Shown one piece after another: positions 1 through 7,646 of a stretch of 41,371 nucleotides of DNA. A program made the translations under genes and the position numbers. How positions within the stretch are numbered: the first letter of the stretch is position 1; every line of letters begins with the position of its first letter. A model generated the notes under the pieces. It worked only from the letters and a program-made list of their open reading frames with translations, was not told the DNA's origin and did not search any database. Source of the stretch: a virus. The stretch is from positions 1-41,371 of the IMG/VR virus record IMGVR_UViG_3300028416_000444. One strand, 5' to 3'.

Positions 1-1
1 A

Positions 2-325
2 TTGTTTGATGCGTTGAGTATTAACGCAGTAGCAGTTTTGCACAACACAGTCAATGACAAACAAGCACAGATTATAAAACAGCAACACAAACAAATAACA
101 GTAGTGCCAGATCAAGATGAAGCTGGGCTAAAACTAATTGATCGTGCTGTTGAACTAGGATGGGCAGTAAGTATTCCAGACTGGCCTGAACATATTAAAG
201 ATGTAAATGATGCTGTAAAACATTATGGTAAATTAGGTACATTGATAACTATTATGAACACTAGAGAAACTAGTAAAATTAAAATTGAATTGGCAAAAAG
301 AAAACTTGTTAAAAAAGTCAAATAA
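2..325 (+). CDS. 61: DNA primase (T4 gp61-like), C-terminal fragment
   Basis: The gene is open at the left edge, so only its last 107 codons are here. The visible part carries a TOPRIM-type acidic motif (VPDQDEAG) followed by a conserved stretch ending in KDVNDAV, as in the catalytic core of DnaG/gp61-family primases that make RNA primers for the lagging strand. It is followed after 15 nt by the gp41-type helicase, the partner with which gp61 forms the T4 primosome; that neighbour supports the call. The apparent first codon at position 2 is a TTG inside the gene and not a real start. The C-terminal tail is lysine-rich, which would suit DNA binding. Confidence 0.8.
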   Translation: MFDALSINAVAVLHNTVNDKQAQIIKQQHKQITVVPDQDEAGLKLIDRAVELGWAVSIPDWPEHIKDVNDAVKHYGKLGTLITIMNTRETSKIKIELAKRKLVKKVK

Positions 326-340
326 CGTATAATTAAACAT

Positions 341-1756
341 ATGGCAAAAGAAAACAATAAAGAATACACATTAGAAATGCAAAAACTGTTTTTGGAGATG
401 ATGCTCCAGGACGCTGAAAGCTATGTGCGTGTGCAGAACATTTATAATCCAGAAAACTTTGATCGTAGTTTACAAAGTGTAGCTGAGTTCATTAAAGAAC
501 ATATAGAGAATCATAAAAGCATTCCTACACTTGAACAAGTAAAAGCAGTTACAAATGTGCAGATGCAACATGTGCCTGACTTAACTGAAGAGCATTATGG
601 TTGGTTCTTTGAAGAGTTTGAAGGCTTTACTAGACGTCAAGAACTAGAACGTGCTATTCTTAAGAGTGCAGACTTATTAGAAAAAGGTAATTACAACCCA
701 GTAGAAAAACTAATCAAAGAAGCAGTGCAGATTAGTTTAACTAAAGACATGGGTACAGATTACTTTGATGATCCTAAAGGTAGATTAGAATTACTTAAAA
801 GTAAAAACGGACAAGTATCAACAGGTTGGCCAATGTTAGATAGACCATTGTATGGTGGATTTAACAGAGGTGAGCTACAGATATTTGCTGGTGGATCAGG
901 ATCAGGTAAGAGTTTGGTTATGCAGAACTTGTCAGTAAATTGGAGTCAGCAAGGACTTAACGGTGTGTACATATCCTTAGAGCTAAGTGAAGGACTGTGT
1001 GCAATGCGTATTGATAGTATGATGACTAACACATCATCAAAAGAAATATTTAAGAAACTTGAAGATGTTGAAATGAAAGTTAAGTTAGTTGGTAAGAAGT
1101 CGGGTAAACTACACATCAAATATATGCCAGCACAATCAAACGTTAATGACATTAGAGCATACTTGAAAGAACTAGAAGTACAGACAGGTAAGAAGACAGA
1201 CTTTTTATGTGTTGACTATTTAGATTTGATTATGCCTGTGAGTGCTAAAGTTAGCCCAAATGATTTATTTGTTAAAGACAAATACGTATCAGAAGAATTA
1301 AGAAACTTGGCAAAAGAATTAGATGTTATATTTGTTACAGCTTCGCAGTTAAATAGAGGAGCAGTAGAAGAAGTAGAGTTTGATCATAGTCACATTGCAG
1401 GTGGGTTAAGTAAAATTAATACAGCTGATAATGTGTTTGGTATATTTACAAGTCGTGCAATGCGAGAACGTGGAAGATATCAAATACAGTTAATGAAAAC
1501 TAGATCAAGTTCTGGTGTTGGCAGTAAAGTAGATCTAGAGTTTAATTTAGAAAGTTTAAGAATAACAGACCTAGGTGAAGAAGCACAAGAAGGGTATACT
1601 AGACAAGCACCAAGTGACTTGATGAAATCAATTAAAACAACTACAACAGTTGGCGAACAGCCTGTAGCAAATGTAGAAGGTGAGCAACCTAAAGTTACAG
1701 GCGAAGTACAAAGTAACAAATTGAAACAGATGTTAGGCAACTTAAAATCCAAGTAA
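341..1756 (+). CDS. 41: Replicative DNA helicase (T4 gp41 / DnaB-like)
   Basis: The product is a 471-aa RecA-fold hexameric helicase that should unwind DNA at the phage replication fork. An N-terminal helical domain (about residues 1-140) precedes the ATPase core. Walker A is GGSGSGKS at 184-191, followed by the DnaB-typical ISLELSEG segment near 211-218. Walker B is FLCVDYLDLI near 288-297, and a conserved SQLNRGA element follows. Length matches T4 gp41 (475 aa). The last 60 residues are low-complexity and polar, probably a flexible tail for partner contacts. The gene directly follows the primase fragment, the normal T4-like pairing. Confidence 0.95.
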   Translation: MAKENNKEYTLEMQKLFLEMMLQDAESYVRVQNIYNPENFDRSLQSVAEFIKEHIENHKSIPTLEQVKAVTNVQMQHVPDLTEEHYGWFFEEFEGFTRRQELERAILKSADLLEKGNYNPVEKLIKEAVQISLTKDMGTDYFDDPKGRLELLKSKNGQVSTGWPMLDRPLYGGFNRGELQIFAGGSGSGKSLVMQNLSVNWSQQGLNGVYISLELSEGLCAMRIDSMMTNTSSKEIFKKLEDVEMKVKLVGKKSGKLHIKYMPAQSNVNDIRAYLKELEVQTGKKTDFLCVDYLDLIMPVSAKVSPNDLFVKDKYVSEELRNLAKELDVIFVTASQLNRGAVEEVEFDHSHIAGGLSKINTADNVFGIFTSRAMRERGRYQIQLMKTRSSSGVGSKVDLEFNLESLRITDLGEEAQEGYTRQAPSDLMKSIKTTTTVGEQPVANVEGEQPKVTGEVQSNKLKQMLGNLKSK

Positions 1757-1762
1757 TATTAG

Positions 1763-2755
1763 ATGTATAGTATCAAAGACGTCAGGCATCTGCATTTAGA
1801 AATATCTAGCCTATGTAATGCTCGTTGTCCATTATGCCCTCGTAACTTCCACGGTTACCCCTATAATGATGGATATATAGAAAGAAACCTCACACTTGAA
1901 GATGTTAAAAAGATATTTGAACCCAACTTTGTAAAACAGTTAACAGGAATAATGATCAATGGTAACTTTGGAGACTGTGTTATGAATACAGAAACTCCGG
2001 CAATAGTCAAATACTTTCGACAACATAATTCCAACCTAGAAATAAAAATAAACACCAACGGCGGAGCAAGAAGTAAACAGTTTTGGCAACAGTTAGCTGA
2101 GTTAGATGCTCACGTACTGTTTGCATTAGACGGACTAGCTGATACACATTCAATATACAGACAAGACACTGTGTACGAAACAGTGTTAAAAAATGCTAAG
2201 ACTTTTATTAAAGCAGGTGGTCAAGCTACATGGAAGATGATTCCATTTGATCATAATCAGCATCAAATTAAAACTTGCCGAGAACTGAGCAAGCAACTTG
2301 GATTTAGTAATTTTACATTAACAGACCAAGGTAGAGACACTGGTATTGCTGTTGATAAAAAAGGCAAGGTAGTTAACCTGTTGGGCACACCTAAAAAGAT
2401 TAATTTTGAACAGCTATTACAATCTAAAAAAACTGATCAAGTATTGTTAGAAGATCTTGACCCCAAAGTTAAACAAATAACCTGCGAAGTAAAGAAAAGT
2501 AAATCAATATATGTAACATCAACAGGTGAAGTGTATCCTTGTTGTTATACTGGCTTTTATCCAAGAACATACGGACACGGTCAGTACTATGAAGTAGTTA
2601 ATAAACAGTTAAAAAATATTATTGAACCTAACAATGCCTTAGAAACTTCATTAGAAGAAAGCATTGGGTGGTTTAATATAATAGAACAGAGTTGGAACAC
2701 TGAAGACTTTAAACAAGGCCGCTTACTGATATGTAATGATGTGTGCGGTTCCTGA
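1763..2755 (+). CDS. Radical SAM protein with SPASM-like C-terminal cysteines
   Basis: The CxxxCxxC [4Fe-4S]/S-adenosylmethionine signature is CNARCPLC at residues 18-25, right at the N terminus as in SPASM/twitch radical SAM enzymes. A TNGG element near residue 95 matches the SAM-binding region. The C-terminal part has further cysteines (a CE pair near 240, PCC near 261 and CNDVC at the end), which could hold auxiliary Fe-S clusters. Such enzymes modify peptides, tRNA or small molecules; the substrate cannot be read from the sequence. It starts 6 nt after the helicase stop and ends in a late-promoter box. Similar proteins occur in marine T4-like phages. Together with the enzyme at 30502-32043 it would use Fe-S clusters, for which this phage carries its own iscU/iscA genes. 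Confidence 0.85.
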   Translation: MYSIKDVRHLHLEISSLCNARCPLCPRNFHGYPYNDGYIERNLTLEDVKKIFEPNFVKQLTGIMINGNFGDCVMNTETPAIVKYFRQHNSNLEIKINTNGGARSKQFWQQLAELDAHVLFALDGLADTHSIYRQDTVYETVLKNAKTFIKAGGQATWKMIPFDHNQHQIKTCRELSKQLGFSNFTLTDQGRDTGIAVDKKGKVVNLLGTPKKINFEQLLQSKKTDQVLLEDLDPKVKQITCEVKKSKSIYVTSTGEVYPCCYTGFYPRTYGHGQYYEVVNKQLKNIIEPNNALETSLEESIGWFNIIEQSWNTEDFKQGRLLICNDVCGS

Positions 2756-2767
2756 TAAATACTATCA
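2754..2767 (+). promoter_or_regulatory. T4-late-type promoter, GATAAATACTATCA
   Basis: The box GATAAATA overlaps the stop of the radical SAM gene and continues as CTATCA, close to the T4 late consensus TATAAATACTATT. A 14-nt identical copy lies at 12406-12419. The next ATG is 24 nt beyond the 8-nt box (2786), giving a short leader. It should drive the block from 2786 onward late in infection. Confidence 0.7.
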
Positions 2768-2785
2768 CTAACGGAAACTTAACTT

Positions 2786-3031
2786 ATGCAACGTAAAACA
2801 AAAAGTATTTTAGATGAACTGAGCTCAATGCACATTAGCAAAGACAGAAACCACTTAGTGGAAAGTCGTGCTAATAACATTATTCAATCTGCTATCAATA
2901 TTTTTGAACAGATTGATAATCTATACGATTCTGAAGCGGCAGAAGATTTACAGCGTAAGTTTGTTAACGCAATTAAATCAAGAGACCCTAAAAAGTTTTC
3001 CCGATCAGTGAGACGTAAAGATGAAGATTAA
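2786..3031 (+). CDS. Conserved small phage protein of unknown function (81 aa)
   Basis: I do not recognise a named family. The protein is predicted to be all-helical and highly charged, with a basic C terminus (KKFSRSVRRKDED). It is the first gene after the strong late-type promoter at 2754, so a late or virion-related role is possible but is inference. It overlaps the next gene by 11 nt in another frame, suggesting translational coupling. The leader has only a weak Shine-Dalgarno (ACGGAAA). Confidence 0.7.
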   Translation: MQRKTKSILDELSSMHISKDRNHLVESRANNIIQSAINIFEQIDNLYDSEAAEDLQRKFVNAIKSRDPKKFSRSVRRKDED

Positions 3032-3551
3032 TGAAATTGTTCAAGAAGGTATACTAGATAACCTTAAAGGTAAAATTGGTAGATACCAAAATGCTCAGGC
3101 AATGAAGCAAGCTGGTGTACTTGGTGCACGTGCCTGGAAAAAGTACCTTGCTGGTTTAGAAGCCGCAAATGACTACAACGAAATACAACCAGGACTAGTT
3201 AAAACACATTTACGTAATTGGATTGATCAATCATTATTCGGAAGGTATAGTTTAAATACTGCACCTGGCCCGATACAGCAAAGCGTCAATGCTTTTATTG
3301 GACAACTTGCTCAAGATCCTAAAGATACTACTAAGTTAGAAAAAGCATTTTCTGCAATTCTTAACCAAACACGTAAGATGCAGTTAGACCCAGGTGCAAA
3401 ATCTACACAACAAAAACCAGTTGCTGGCGGCAAACAAATATGTGACCAACCAACAAAACAAATTGGTAATTCATTATTTGTGTGCGGACAAGAAATAAAA
3501 CAAGGCGATCCAGGATATGATGAGCTTGTTAAAAAACTGGGCGTAGAATAA
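3021..3551 (+). CDS. Unknown protein with MKINEI-type N terminus (176 aa)
   Basis: The N terminus MKINEIVQEG resembles a short leader seen on many late proteins of marine T4-like phages; its meaning is unknown to me. The middle is helical, and a low-complexity linker (about 125-140) is followed by a C-terminal unit with two cysteines (ICDQPTKQ and FVCGQEI) that may form a small cysteine-containing fold. No catalytic motif is visible. It sits in the 2.8-9.2 kb late block between two other conserved unknowns and is followed by the 599-aa double-domain protein after 1 nt. Confidence 0.65.
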   Translation: MKINEIVQEGILDNLKGKIGRYQNAQAMKQAGVLGARAWKKYLAGLEAANDYNEIQPGLVKTHLRNWIDQSLFGRYSLNTAPGPIQQSVNAFIGQLAQDPKDTTKLEKAFSAILNQTRKMQLDPGAKSTQQKPVAGGKQICDQPTKQIGNSLFVCGQEIKQGDPGYDELVKKLGVE

Positions 3552-3552
3552 C

Positions 3553-5352
3553 ATGCAAATAATCGAAGGCGGAAACGTATTTAAAGATGAGAAAGGTACA
3601 GCGTTAACTAAACGTATCAATCTTGTCGACGTTAAGCCCACTGTTAAGTATTTAGAATCGTTAACAGGACTTTCCCTACTAGATAACATGCTAGGGTCAA
3701 CAGGCAAAAAACCTACATCAGGTGACTTAGATCTTGCAGTAGATGCAAAAAAACATACCAAAGATGAAGTATACAACAAATTAATTGCAAAAGGTGCAAG
3801 TCCCCAGGACGTTGCTAAATCAGGCGACTCAGTCCATTATAAGTGCCCAATCAACGGTGATCCAATGAACGGATATGTGCAAGTTGACTTTATGTTTGGT
3901 GATCCTAAATGGCAACAATTTGCATTAAATGCAAGTTCTGATTCAGAATTTAAAGGTGTACACCGTGCAATACTATTAGCTAGCATTGCCAAAGCAAGAG
4001 GTATGAAATGGTCATACAAATACGGACTAGTATCAAGAGAAACAAATAAAGTTATTTCAAATGATCCAGATGAAATTGCAAAAATGCTAATAGGCGGAAC
4101 ACGTAAAGATCTAGCAAGTGTAGAAACAATTATTGCACAAGCACAAAAGAACAACGACTATGAAGAACTAGTAGCAGACGCAAGAGAATACTTTGCTAAG
4201 GATGGACTACAATTTGAATCAACAGAAGTTAATTGGATTGCTCGTACAAGAGATAGACTTATTAATCAAGGTATGCAGGTTATTACAGAAGCGGCTCGTA
4301 TTGAACATCCTGAAGATATGATCTTTGATAGTGGAAGCCAAGGTGCATTAAAAGCTGTTACTGATTTAAAAACATTACCGCAAAAAGCCAAAGACATTAC
4401 AATTAAATGGGACGGTAAGCCAGCAATTATATTTGGACGTGATGAAGATGGCCAGTTTGTATTAACAGATAAGTCAGGCTTTACAGCTAAAACATATCAA
4501 GGACTAGCACGTTCTCCAGAAGAGCTAGAAAAAGTAATGCAAATGAGAGGCGGCGATCGTACAGAATTAATTAACATGTACAAAGCACTATGGGCACCAT
4601 TAGAAGCACAGACACCAAAATCAATGACAGGTTATCTCAAAGGTGATTTATTATATACAGGTACTCCAAGCAAACAAGGAAACAAATACGTGTTTACACC
4701 AAACACTGTTACATACTCAGTTGATGCAGATACTGACTTAGGTAAACAGATTGGAACTAGTAAAGCAGGTGTAGCAATACATACACGTTTAACTGACCCA
4801 CAAGATGCAGGAACACCGTTCTATGCAGTAGAACAACTGCCAACAGGCCCTGTGTTATTTGTAGGACCTAAAATGAAAGATACGCCTAAGGTAGATATAC
4901 CAACAGATAGATTAGAACAAATTGAAAAAACAGTTAAGGCTAGCCAAGGTGCTATTGATGCTTTCTTTTCACCTAACAACCTACGTGAGATACAGATGGC
5001 AAACTTACCAGCTTTAATGAAACAGTATGCCAACTTTAAAGTTAGAGAAGGTAACTTTGATAACATGGCTGAAAACTTTTTAGCATGGGCAACAACTAAA
5101 GTAAGTGCACCTAAAGCACAAAGACTAGAACAATATATTAACAATAATATGAAGATAGTAGAATTAATATTTTCTATCTTTAAGGCCATTGCTGTTATTA
5201 AGACACAGGTAGTTAGAGCGTTAGATCAACAAGGCGGTGGTATAACAGCATCAATAGATGGCGAGTCAGGGCATGAAGGTTATGTAGCAGGTGGACTTAA
5301 ATATGTTGATCGTTTAAGATTTTCAAAATCAAACTTTGCGAAGAATGTATAA
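3553..5352 (+). CDS. Two-domain protein: Pol-beta-type nucleotidyltransferase plus ligase-like adenylylation domain
   Basis: Residues 1-220 carry the nucleotidyltransferase signature: a GS pair (48-49), the acidic pair in SGDLDLAVD (D58, D60) and a third carboxylate in VQVDFMFG (D112). Residues 250-599 carry KWDGKPAIIFG (K285-G288), like the K-x-D-G lysine adenylylation motif of DNA/RNA ligases and capping enzymes. GDLLYTG fits motif III, and near the C terminus HEGYV (E575, G576) with LKYVDR (K583) resembles motifs IV and V. The middle has no obvious motif. These motif matches are visible; true fold and activity are inference. Relatives seem to exist in marine T4-like phages, annotated as unknown. 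It overlaps the next gene by one base (TAATG). Possible roles are nucleic-acid end repair, tRNA handling or protein AMPylation. Confidence 0.75.
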   Translation: MQIIEGGNVFKDEKGTALTKRINLVDVKPTVKYLESLTGLSLLDNMLGSTGKKPTSGDLDLAVDAKKHTKDEVYNKLIAKGASPQDVAKSGDSVHYKCPINGDPMNGYVQVDFMFGDPKWQQFALNASSDSEFKGVHRAILLASIAKARGMKWSYKYGLVSRETNKVISNDPDEIAKMLIGGTRKDLASVETIIAQAQKNNDYEELVADAREYFAKDGLQFESTEVNWIARTRDRLINQGMQVITEAARIEHPEDMIFDSGSQGALKAVTDLKTLPQKAKDITIKWDGKPAIIFGRDEDGQFVLTDKSGFTAKTYQGLARSPEELEKVMQMRGGDRTELINMYKALWAPLEAQTPKSMTGYLKGDLLYTGTPSKQGNKYVFTPNTVTYSVDADTDLGKQIGTSKAGVAIHTRLTDPQDAGTPFYAVEQLPTGPVLFVGPKMKDTPKVDIPTDRLEQIEKTVKASQGAIDAFFSPNNLREIQMANLPALMKQYANFKVREGNFDNMAENFLAWATTKVSAPKAQRLEQYINNNMKIVELIFSIFKAIAVIKTQVVRALDQQGGGITASIDGESGHEGYVAGGLKYVDRLRFSKSNFAKNV

Positions 5353-5924
5353 TGGACTTTATTAAAGAATTAATTGAATCAAGAATGTATCGTAGACTTG
5401 AACAAGTTAAAGGTACTGATGTGGCTACAATAGGCAGTCTAGTGTTTGATCACATGTTAATGTTAAGAGTTTTATATTATATTGATAAAAAGAAAGCACA
5501 GCGGTATGCTAAAGATACAATGAAACAACAAAACTTTAGTGGCTTTAGACAGTCAATGACTGACTTATATAATTTCTTAACACTGGTTATTAGTCAACGT
5601 CAATATGCAGATAAGCTATTCAATGATTGGGATATTGTTATTCCAGAATTAAGAATCAAACGTGTTCTACGTGCTGTTGCAGATGGCGACATGGACGAAA
5701 GAGATTATGATTCGTTATTACTATTGTTAAGCAGACGTATTAAAAACTTAACCGGAGACCAAATGTGGTTACGTAGACTAGTGCAAGACTGGCAAAAACG
5801 TATCAGCAGAATGGACCAGACACAAGCAATGACTCGTATACTACAAACAGTTAGACGTCCTATTAATACTGACTTGTATATGGCATTGCAATCATCAAGT
5901 AAAGTAACTCCAACAAATACATAA
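5352..5924 (+). CDS. Conserved unknown helical protein (190 aa)
   Basis: No motif I can name. The protein is predicted largely alpha-helical with many paired basic residues (RRLEQ, RRIKN, WQKRISR), which would suit nucleic-acid or capsid-core contact. It begins inside the stop of the 599-aa gene (TAATG) and ends the same way into the next gene, so all three are probably translated as a coupled unit. Its consistent position beside the two-domain nucleotidyltransferase-like protein makes a partner role possible. Confidence 0.65.
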   Translation: MDFIKELIESRMYRRLEQVKGTDVATIGSLVFDHMLMLRVLYYIDKKKAQRYAKDTMKQQNFSGFRQSMTDLYNFLTLVISQRQYADKLFNDWDIVIPELRIKRVLRAVADGDMDERDYDSLLLLLSRRIKNLTGDQMWLRRLVQDWQKRISRMDQTQAMTRILQTVRRPINTDLYMALQSSSKVTPTNT

Positions 5925-6166
5925 TGGCTAATTGGGCATACGTAATATTCGCCTGTGCTATGATAAATGGCGATCCACAATGTGATCCAGAACCTGTATC
6001 TATAGTTGATAACTTCACTACTGAAACAGCGTGTACTGTCTTTGCAGTATTGTCCACAACAATGATTAATGACGATATGTACAAACAAGGTATTACAGAC
6101 AGTTGGGCAGTGCCATCACAGTGCCAGATTGTGCCCGGAGAAGCTGATAAATTCTTTGTATATTAA
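5924..6166 (+). CDS. Small cysteine-containing protein of unknown function (80 aa)
   Basis: The product has four cysteines (near 11, 20, 37 and 67), a hydrophobic N terminus (WAYVIFACAMI) and no basic signal-peptide start, so it may be a small disulfide-bonded or structural protein. It is the last gene of a coupled run and is followed by the promoter and leader of the 83-aa gene. I cannot assign a function. Confidence 0.6.
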   Translation: MANWAYVIFACAMINGDPQCDPEPVSIVDNFTTETACTVFAVLSTTMINDDMYKQGITDSWAVPSQCQIVPGEADKFFVY

Positions 6167-6197
6167 TAAACTGTACTTAAAATAGTTGAATATTAGA

Positions 6198-6204
6198 CTA
6201 AATA
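6198..6204 (+). promoter_or_regulatory. Late-type promoter box CTAAATA with 5'-terminal stem-loop
   Basis: CTAAATA at 6198-6204 is a variant of the T4-late box. By T4 spacing the transcript would begin near 6210. Exactly there a stem-loop lies: GGGAA (6211-6215) pairs with TTCCC (6224-6228) around an 8-nt loop. The strong Shine-Dalgarno AAGGAGA follows at 6238-6244, before the ATG at 6251. A 5'-end hairpin of this sort commonly protects mRNA against decay. Confidence 0.55.
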
Positions 6205-6250
6205 AGTGTAGGGAAAGAATAAATTCCCATATAACTAAGGAGATATTATT

Positions 6251-6502
6251 ATGGCAGTTTTAGCAGGTAAAGGAACAGTTTCACAATCACAAGGCGTAGG
6301 TCCAAAAACTTACATCTATGCAATCACTACAGGTACAATTACAGTATCAGACGCATGTGACTCAATCACTACAACTTACTTCGGTACAGTTGCGGCAGTT
6401 GAAGGTACAGCAGACGGCAACCATATTATGGTTCAAGGTGGACCAGGTGGTGCTGAAGCAGTTTCAGGTATTGCACTAGTTGCTACATTCGCTAACGCTT
6501 AA
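6251..6502 (+). CDS. Small Gly/Ala/Thr-rich protein, probable structural or decoration protein (83 aa)
   Basis: The sequence is rich in small residues and alternating beta-type segments (TYIYAITTGTITVSD, GTVAAVEGT), with no membrane segment and no catalytic motif. The gene stands alone: its own late-type promoter and 5' hairpin lie upstream, the best Shine-Dalgarno in this region precedes the ATG, and an intrinsic terminator follows 29 nt after the stop. That layout implies a high dose of a single small product, typical of capsid decoration, tail-tube or head-fibre proteins. The structural role is inferred from composition and expression signals only. Confidence 0.75.
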   Translation: MAVLAGKGTVSQSQGVGPKTYIYAITTGTITVSDACDSITTTYFGTVAAVEGTADGNHIMVQGGPGGAEAVSGIALVATFANA

Positions 6503-6531
6503 TTGAGTTAGACTAGTACTAAATTAAAGAG

Positions 6532-6557
6532 CCCTACTTTTTTAAGTGGGGTTTTTT
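6532..6557 (+). terminator. Rho-independent terminator
   Basis: CCCTACTT pairs with AAGTGGGG (8 bp with one G-T) around a TTTT loop, followed by six T. It closes the 83-aa gene's transcription unit. Confidence 0.9.
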
Positions 6558-6575
6558 ATTGGGTTAAATATCTAT

Positions 6576-6830
6576 ATGGAACAACAAGAACTGTTTAAGA
6601 AAGATACTACTCGTTGGATATATGAATCACCTGATGGTGGGTCAACTTTATATAGACGTAAAGCCAACGATCCTCATCACAAGCGTGAACTAGTTAAACA
6701 GTTAGATGATGAATTCAAAGATTATAGAGACTGGATGTATAAACAGGATTGGTCTGAGCTAAGTAAAAATTCAATGGTTAAAGAATCTATAGATAAGTTG
6801 AGAGTGCTGGTAGAACTTATAAAAGAATGA
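6576..6830 (+). CDS. Conserved small phage protein of unknown function (84 aa)
   Basis: I place the start at the ATG at 6576; an upstream in-frame codon at 6546 would start inside the terminator stem and is unlikely. The N-terminal part (TTRWIYESPDGGSTLYRRK) is a compact beta-like segment, and the rest is charged and helical. Similar short proteins are familiar from marine T4-like phages, but I know no function. It overlaps the next gene by 4 nt (ATGA). Confidence 0.65.
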   Translation: MEQQELFKKDTTRWIYESPDGGSTLYRRKANDPHHKRELVKQLDDEFKDYRDWMYKQDWSELSKNSMVKESIDKLRVLVELIKE

Positions 6831-7246
6831 TCCGTTGTTACACATTAGTTGATATTACTCAGACCGGGTTTACTAGAAAGCCAAAAACTCCTGAGCAGAT
6901 TGTACAGCGTAATCAACAACGCAATTATGAAACATTTATACAGCTAATATCATTACGAAGCCAACCTCAACTAATTCACGCTCCGCAACAAATAGAAAAT
7001 ATTGATATAGGCGATTATGAGTTTGGTAGCTATTATATGCCAAGTATTTTTCAATATAACCTATGGATATTTGATTTTAACAGTGATCACCTAGACTCGT
7101 ATGCTACAGTCAACAACCCTGTGGGAAGTTTAACTAACGATTTCAATAACATACCTATAATCAGCGGATTGTCGGAGACTGCCAGTATACAAGGGGTTAT
7201 AAGCACCCATGGTGAACACCTCAACACTTATTTTCAGTGTTTTTAG
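6827..7246 (+). CDS. Conserved unknown protein (139 aa)
   Basis: The N terminus (MIRCYTLVDITQTG) and the following QRNQQRNYETFIQLISLRSQP segment, read in parts, resemble a conserved family of marine T4-like phages without known role. The C-terminal two thirds is aromatic and Asn/Asp-rich, suggesting a beta-structured domain. No signal peptide, membrane segment or catalytic motif is visible. It is translationally coupled to the preceding gene and is followed by a 137-nt intergenic region with a late-type promoter. Confidence 0.65.
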   Translation: MIRCYTLVDITQTGFTRKPKTPEQIVQRNQQRNYETFIQLISLRSQPQLIHAPQQIENIDIGDYEFGSYYMPSIFQYNLWIFDFNSDHLDSYATVNNPVGSLTNDFNNIPIISGLSETASIQGVISTHGEHLNTYFQCF

Positions 7247-7254
7247 ACTATTGT

Positions 7255-7262
7255 GATAAATA
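7255..7262 (+). promoter_or_regulatory. Late-type promoter GATAAATA with 5' stem-loop and repeats
   Basis: GATAAATA here predicts a transcript starting near 7268. A stem-loop follows at once: ACTAGT (7272-7277) and ACTAGT (7281-7286) around TTA. Further on, TAGGCACAA occurs twice as a direct repeat (7313-7321 and 7334-7342, 21 nt apart), possibly a protein-binding site. The next gene starts at 7384 after GGAG (7370-7373), so the leader is long, about 115 nt. Confidence 0.5.
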
Positions 7263-7383
7263 AAAACAAGAACTAGTTTAACTAGTAACAAAGCATTTAC
7301 GATAACATTTTATAGGCACAAACAGGCTACTTTTAGGCACAACATAGTAAGATTGCTTTAATATCCTATTGGAGAAAAAAGCA

Positions 7384-7641
7384 GTGAGTACTACTCGAAT
7401 TGAGAAAGAGAATTTAGAAGCCCACGTAGAGTTATGTGCCGAGAGGTATGATGCGTTGGAAACTAAATTAGACACAGTTGAAGAAAAAGTAAGTTCACTT
7501 GAAACCAGTGTAGGCGAAATCAAAGATATGATTACTCATCTTGATAGACGTCGTTCCACACAGTTAATCACTTGGGCAGGTACAGCAATTACAATGCTAA
7601 TTGGCGTTGTTGGCTGGCTTTTAACAAAGTTTGTTTGGTAG
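7384..7641 (+). CDS. Coiled-coil protein with C-terminal membrane anchor (XhlA-like)
   Basis: I choose the GTG at 7384 because GGAG sits at a suitable distance upstream; a TTG at 7369 overlaps that site. The 85-aa product is a heptad-type coiled coil (about residues 15-55, LETKLDTVEEKVSSLETSV) followed by a single membrane segment near the C terminus (TWAGTAITMLIGVVGWLL). This order matches the XhlA family of small phage membrane proteins linked to lysis, but the same order also occurs in unrelated phage proteins. The role in lysis is therefore tentative. Confidence 0.6.
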   Translation: MSTTRIEKENLEAHVELCAERYDALETKLDTVEEKVSSLETSVGEIKDMITHLDRRRSTQLITWAGTAITMLIGVVGWLLTKFVW

Positions 7642-7646
7642 TCACT

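Noticed and set aside
6546-6575. Longer start for the 84-aa protein
   Set aside because: It would begin within the terminator stem.
7572-7646. Longer start for the 161-aa protein
   Set aside because: The extension overlaps the membrane segment of the preceding gene, whereas ATG 7647 follows that gene's stop directly.
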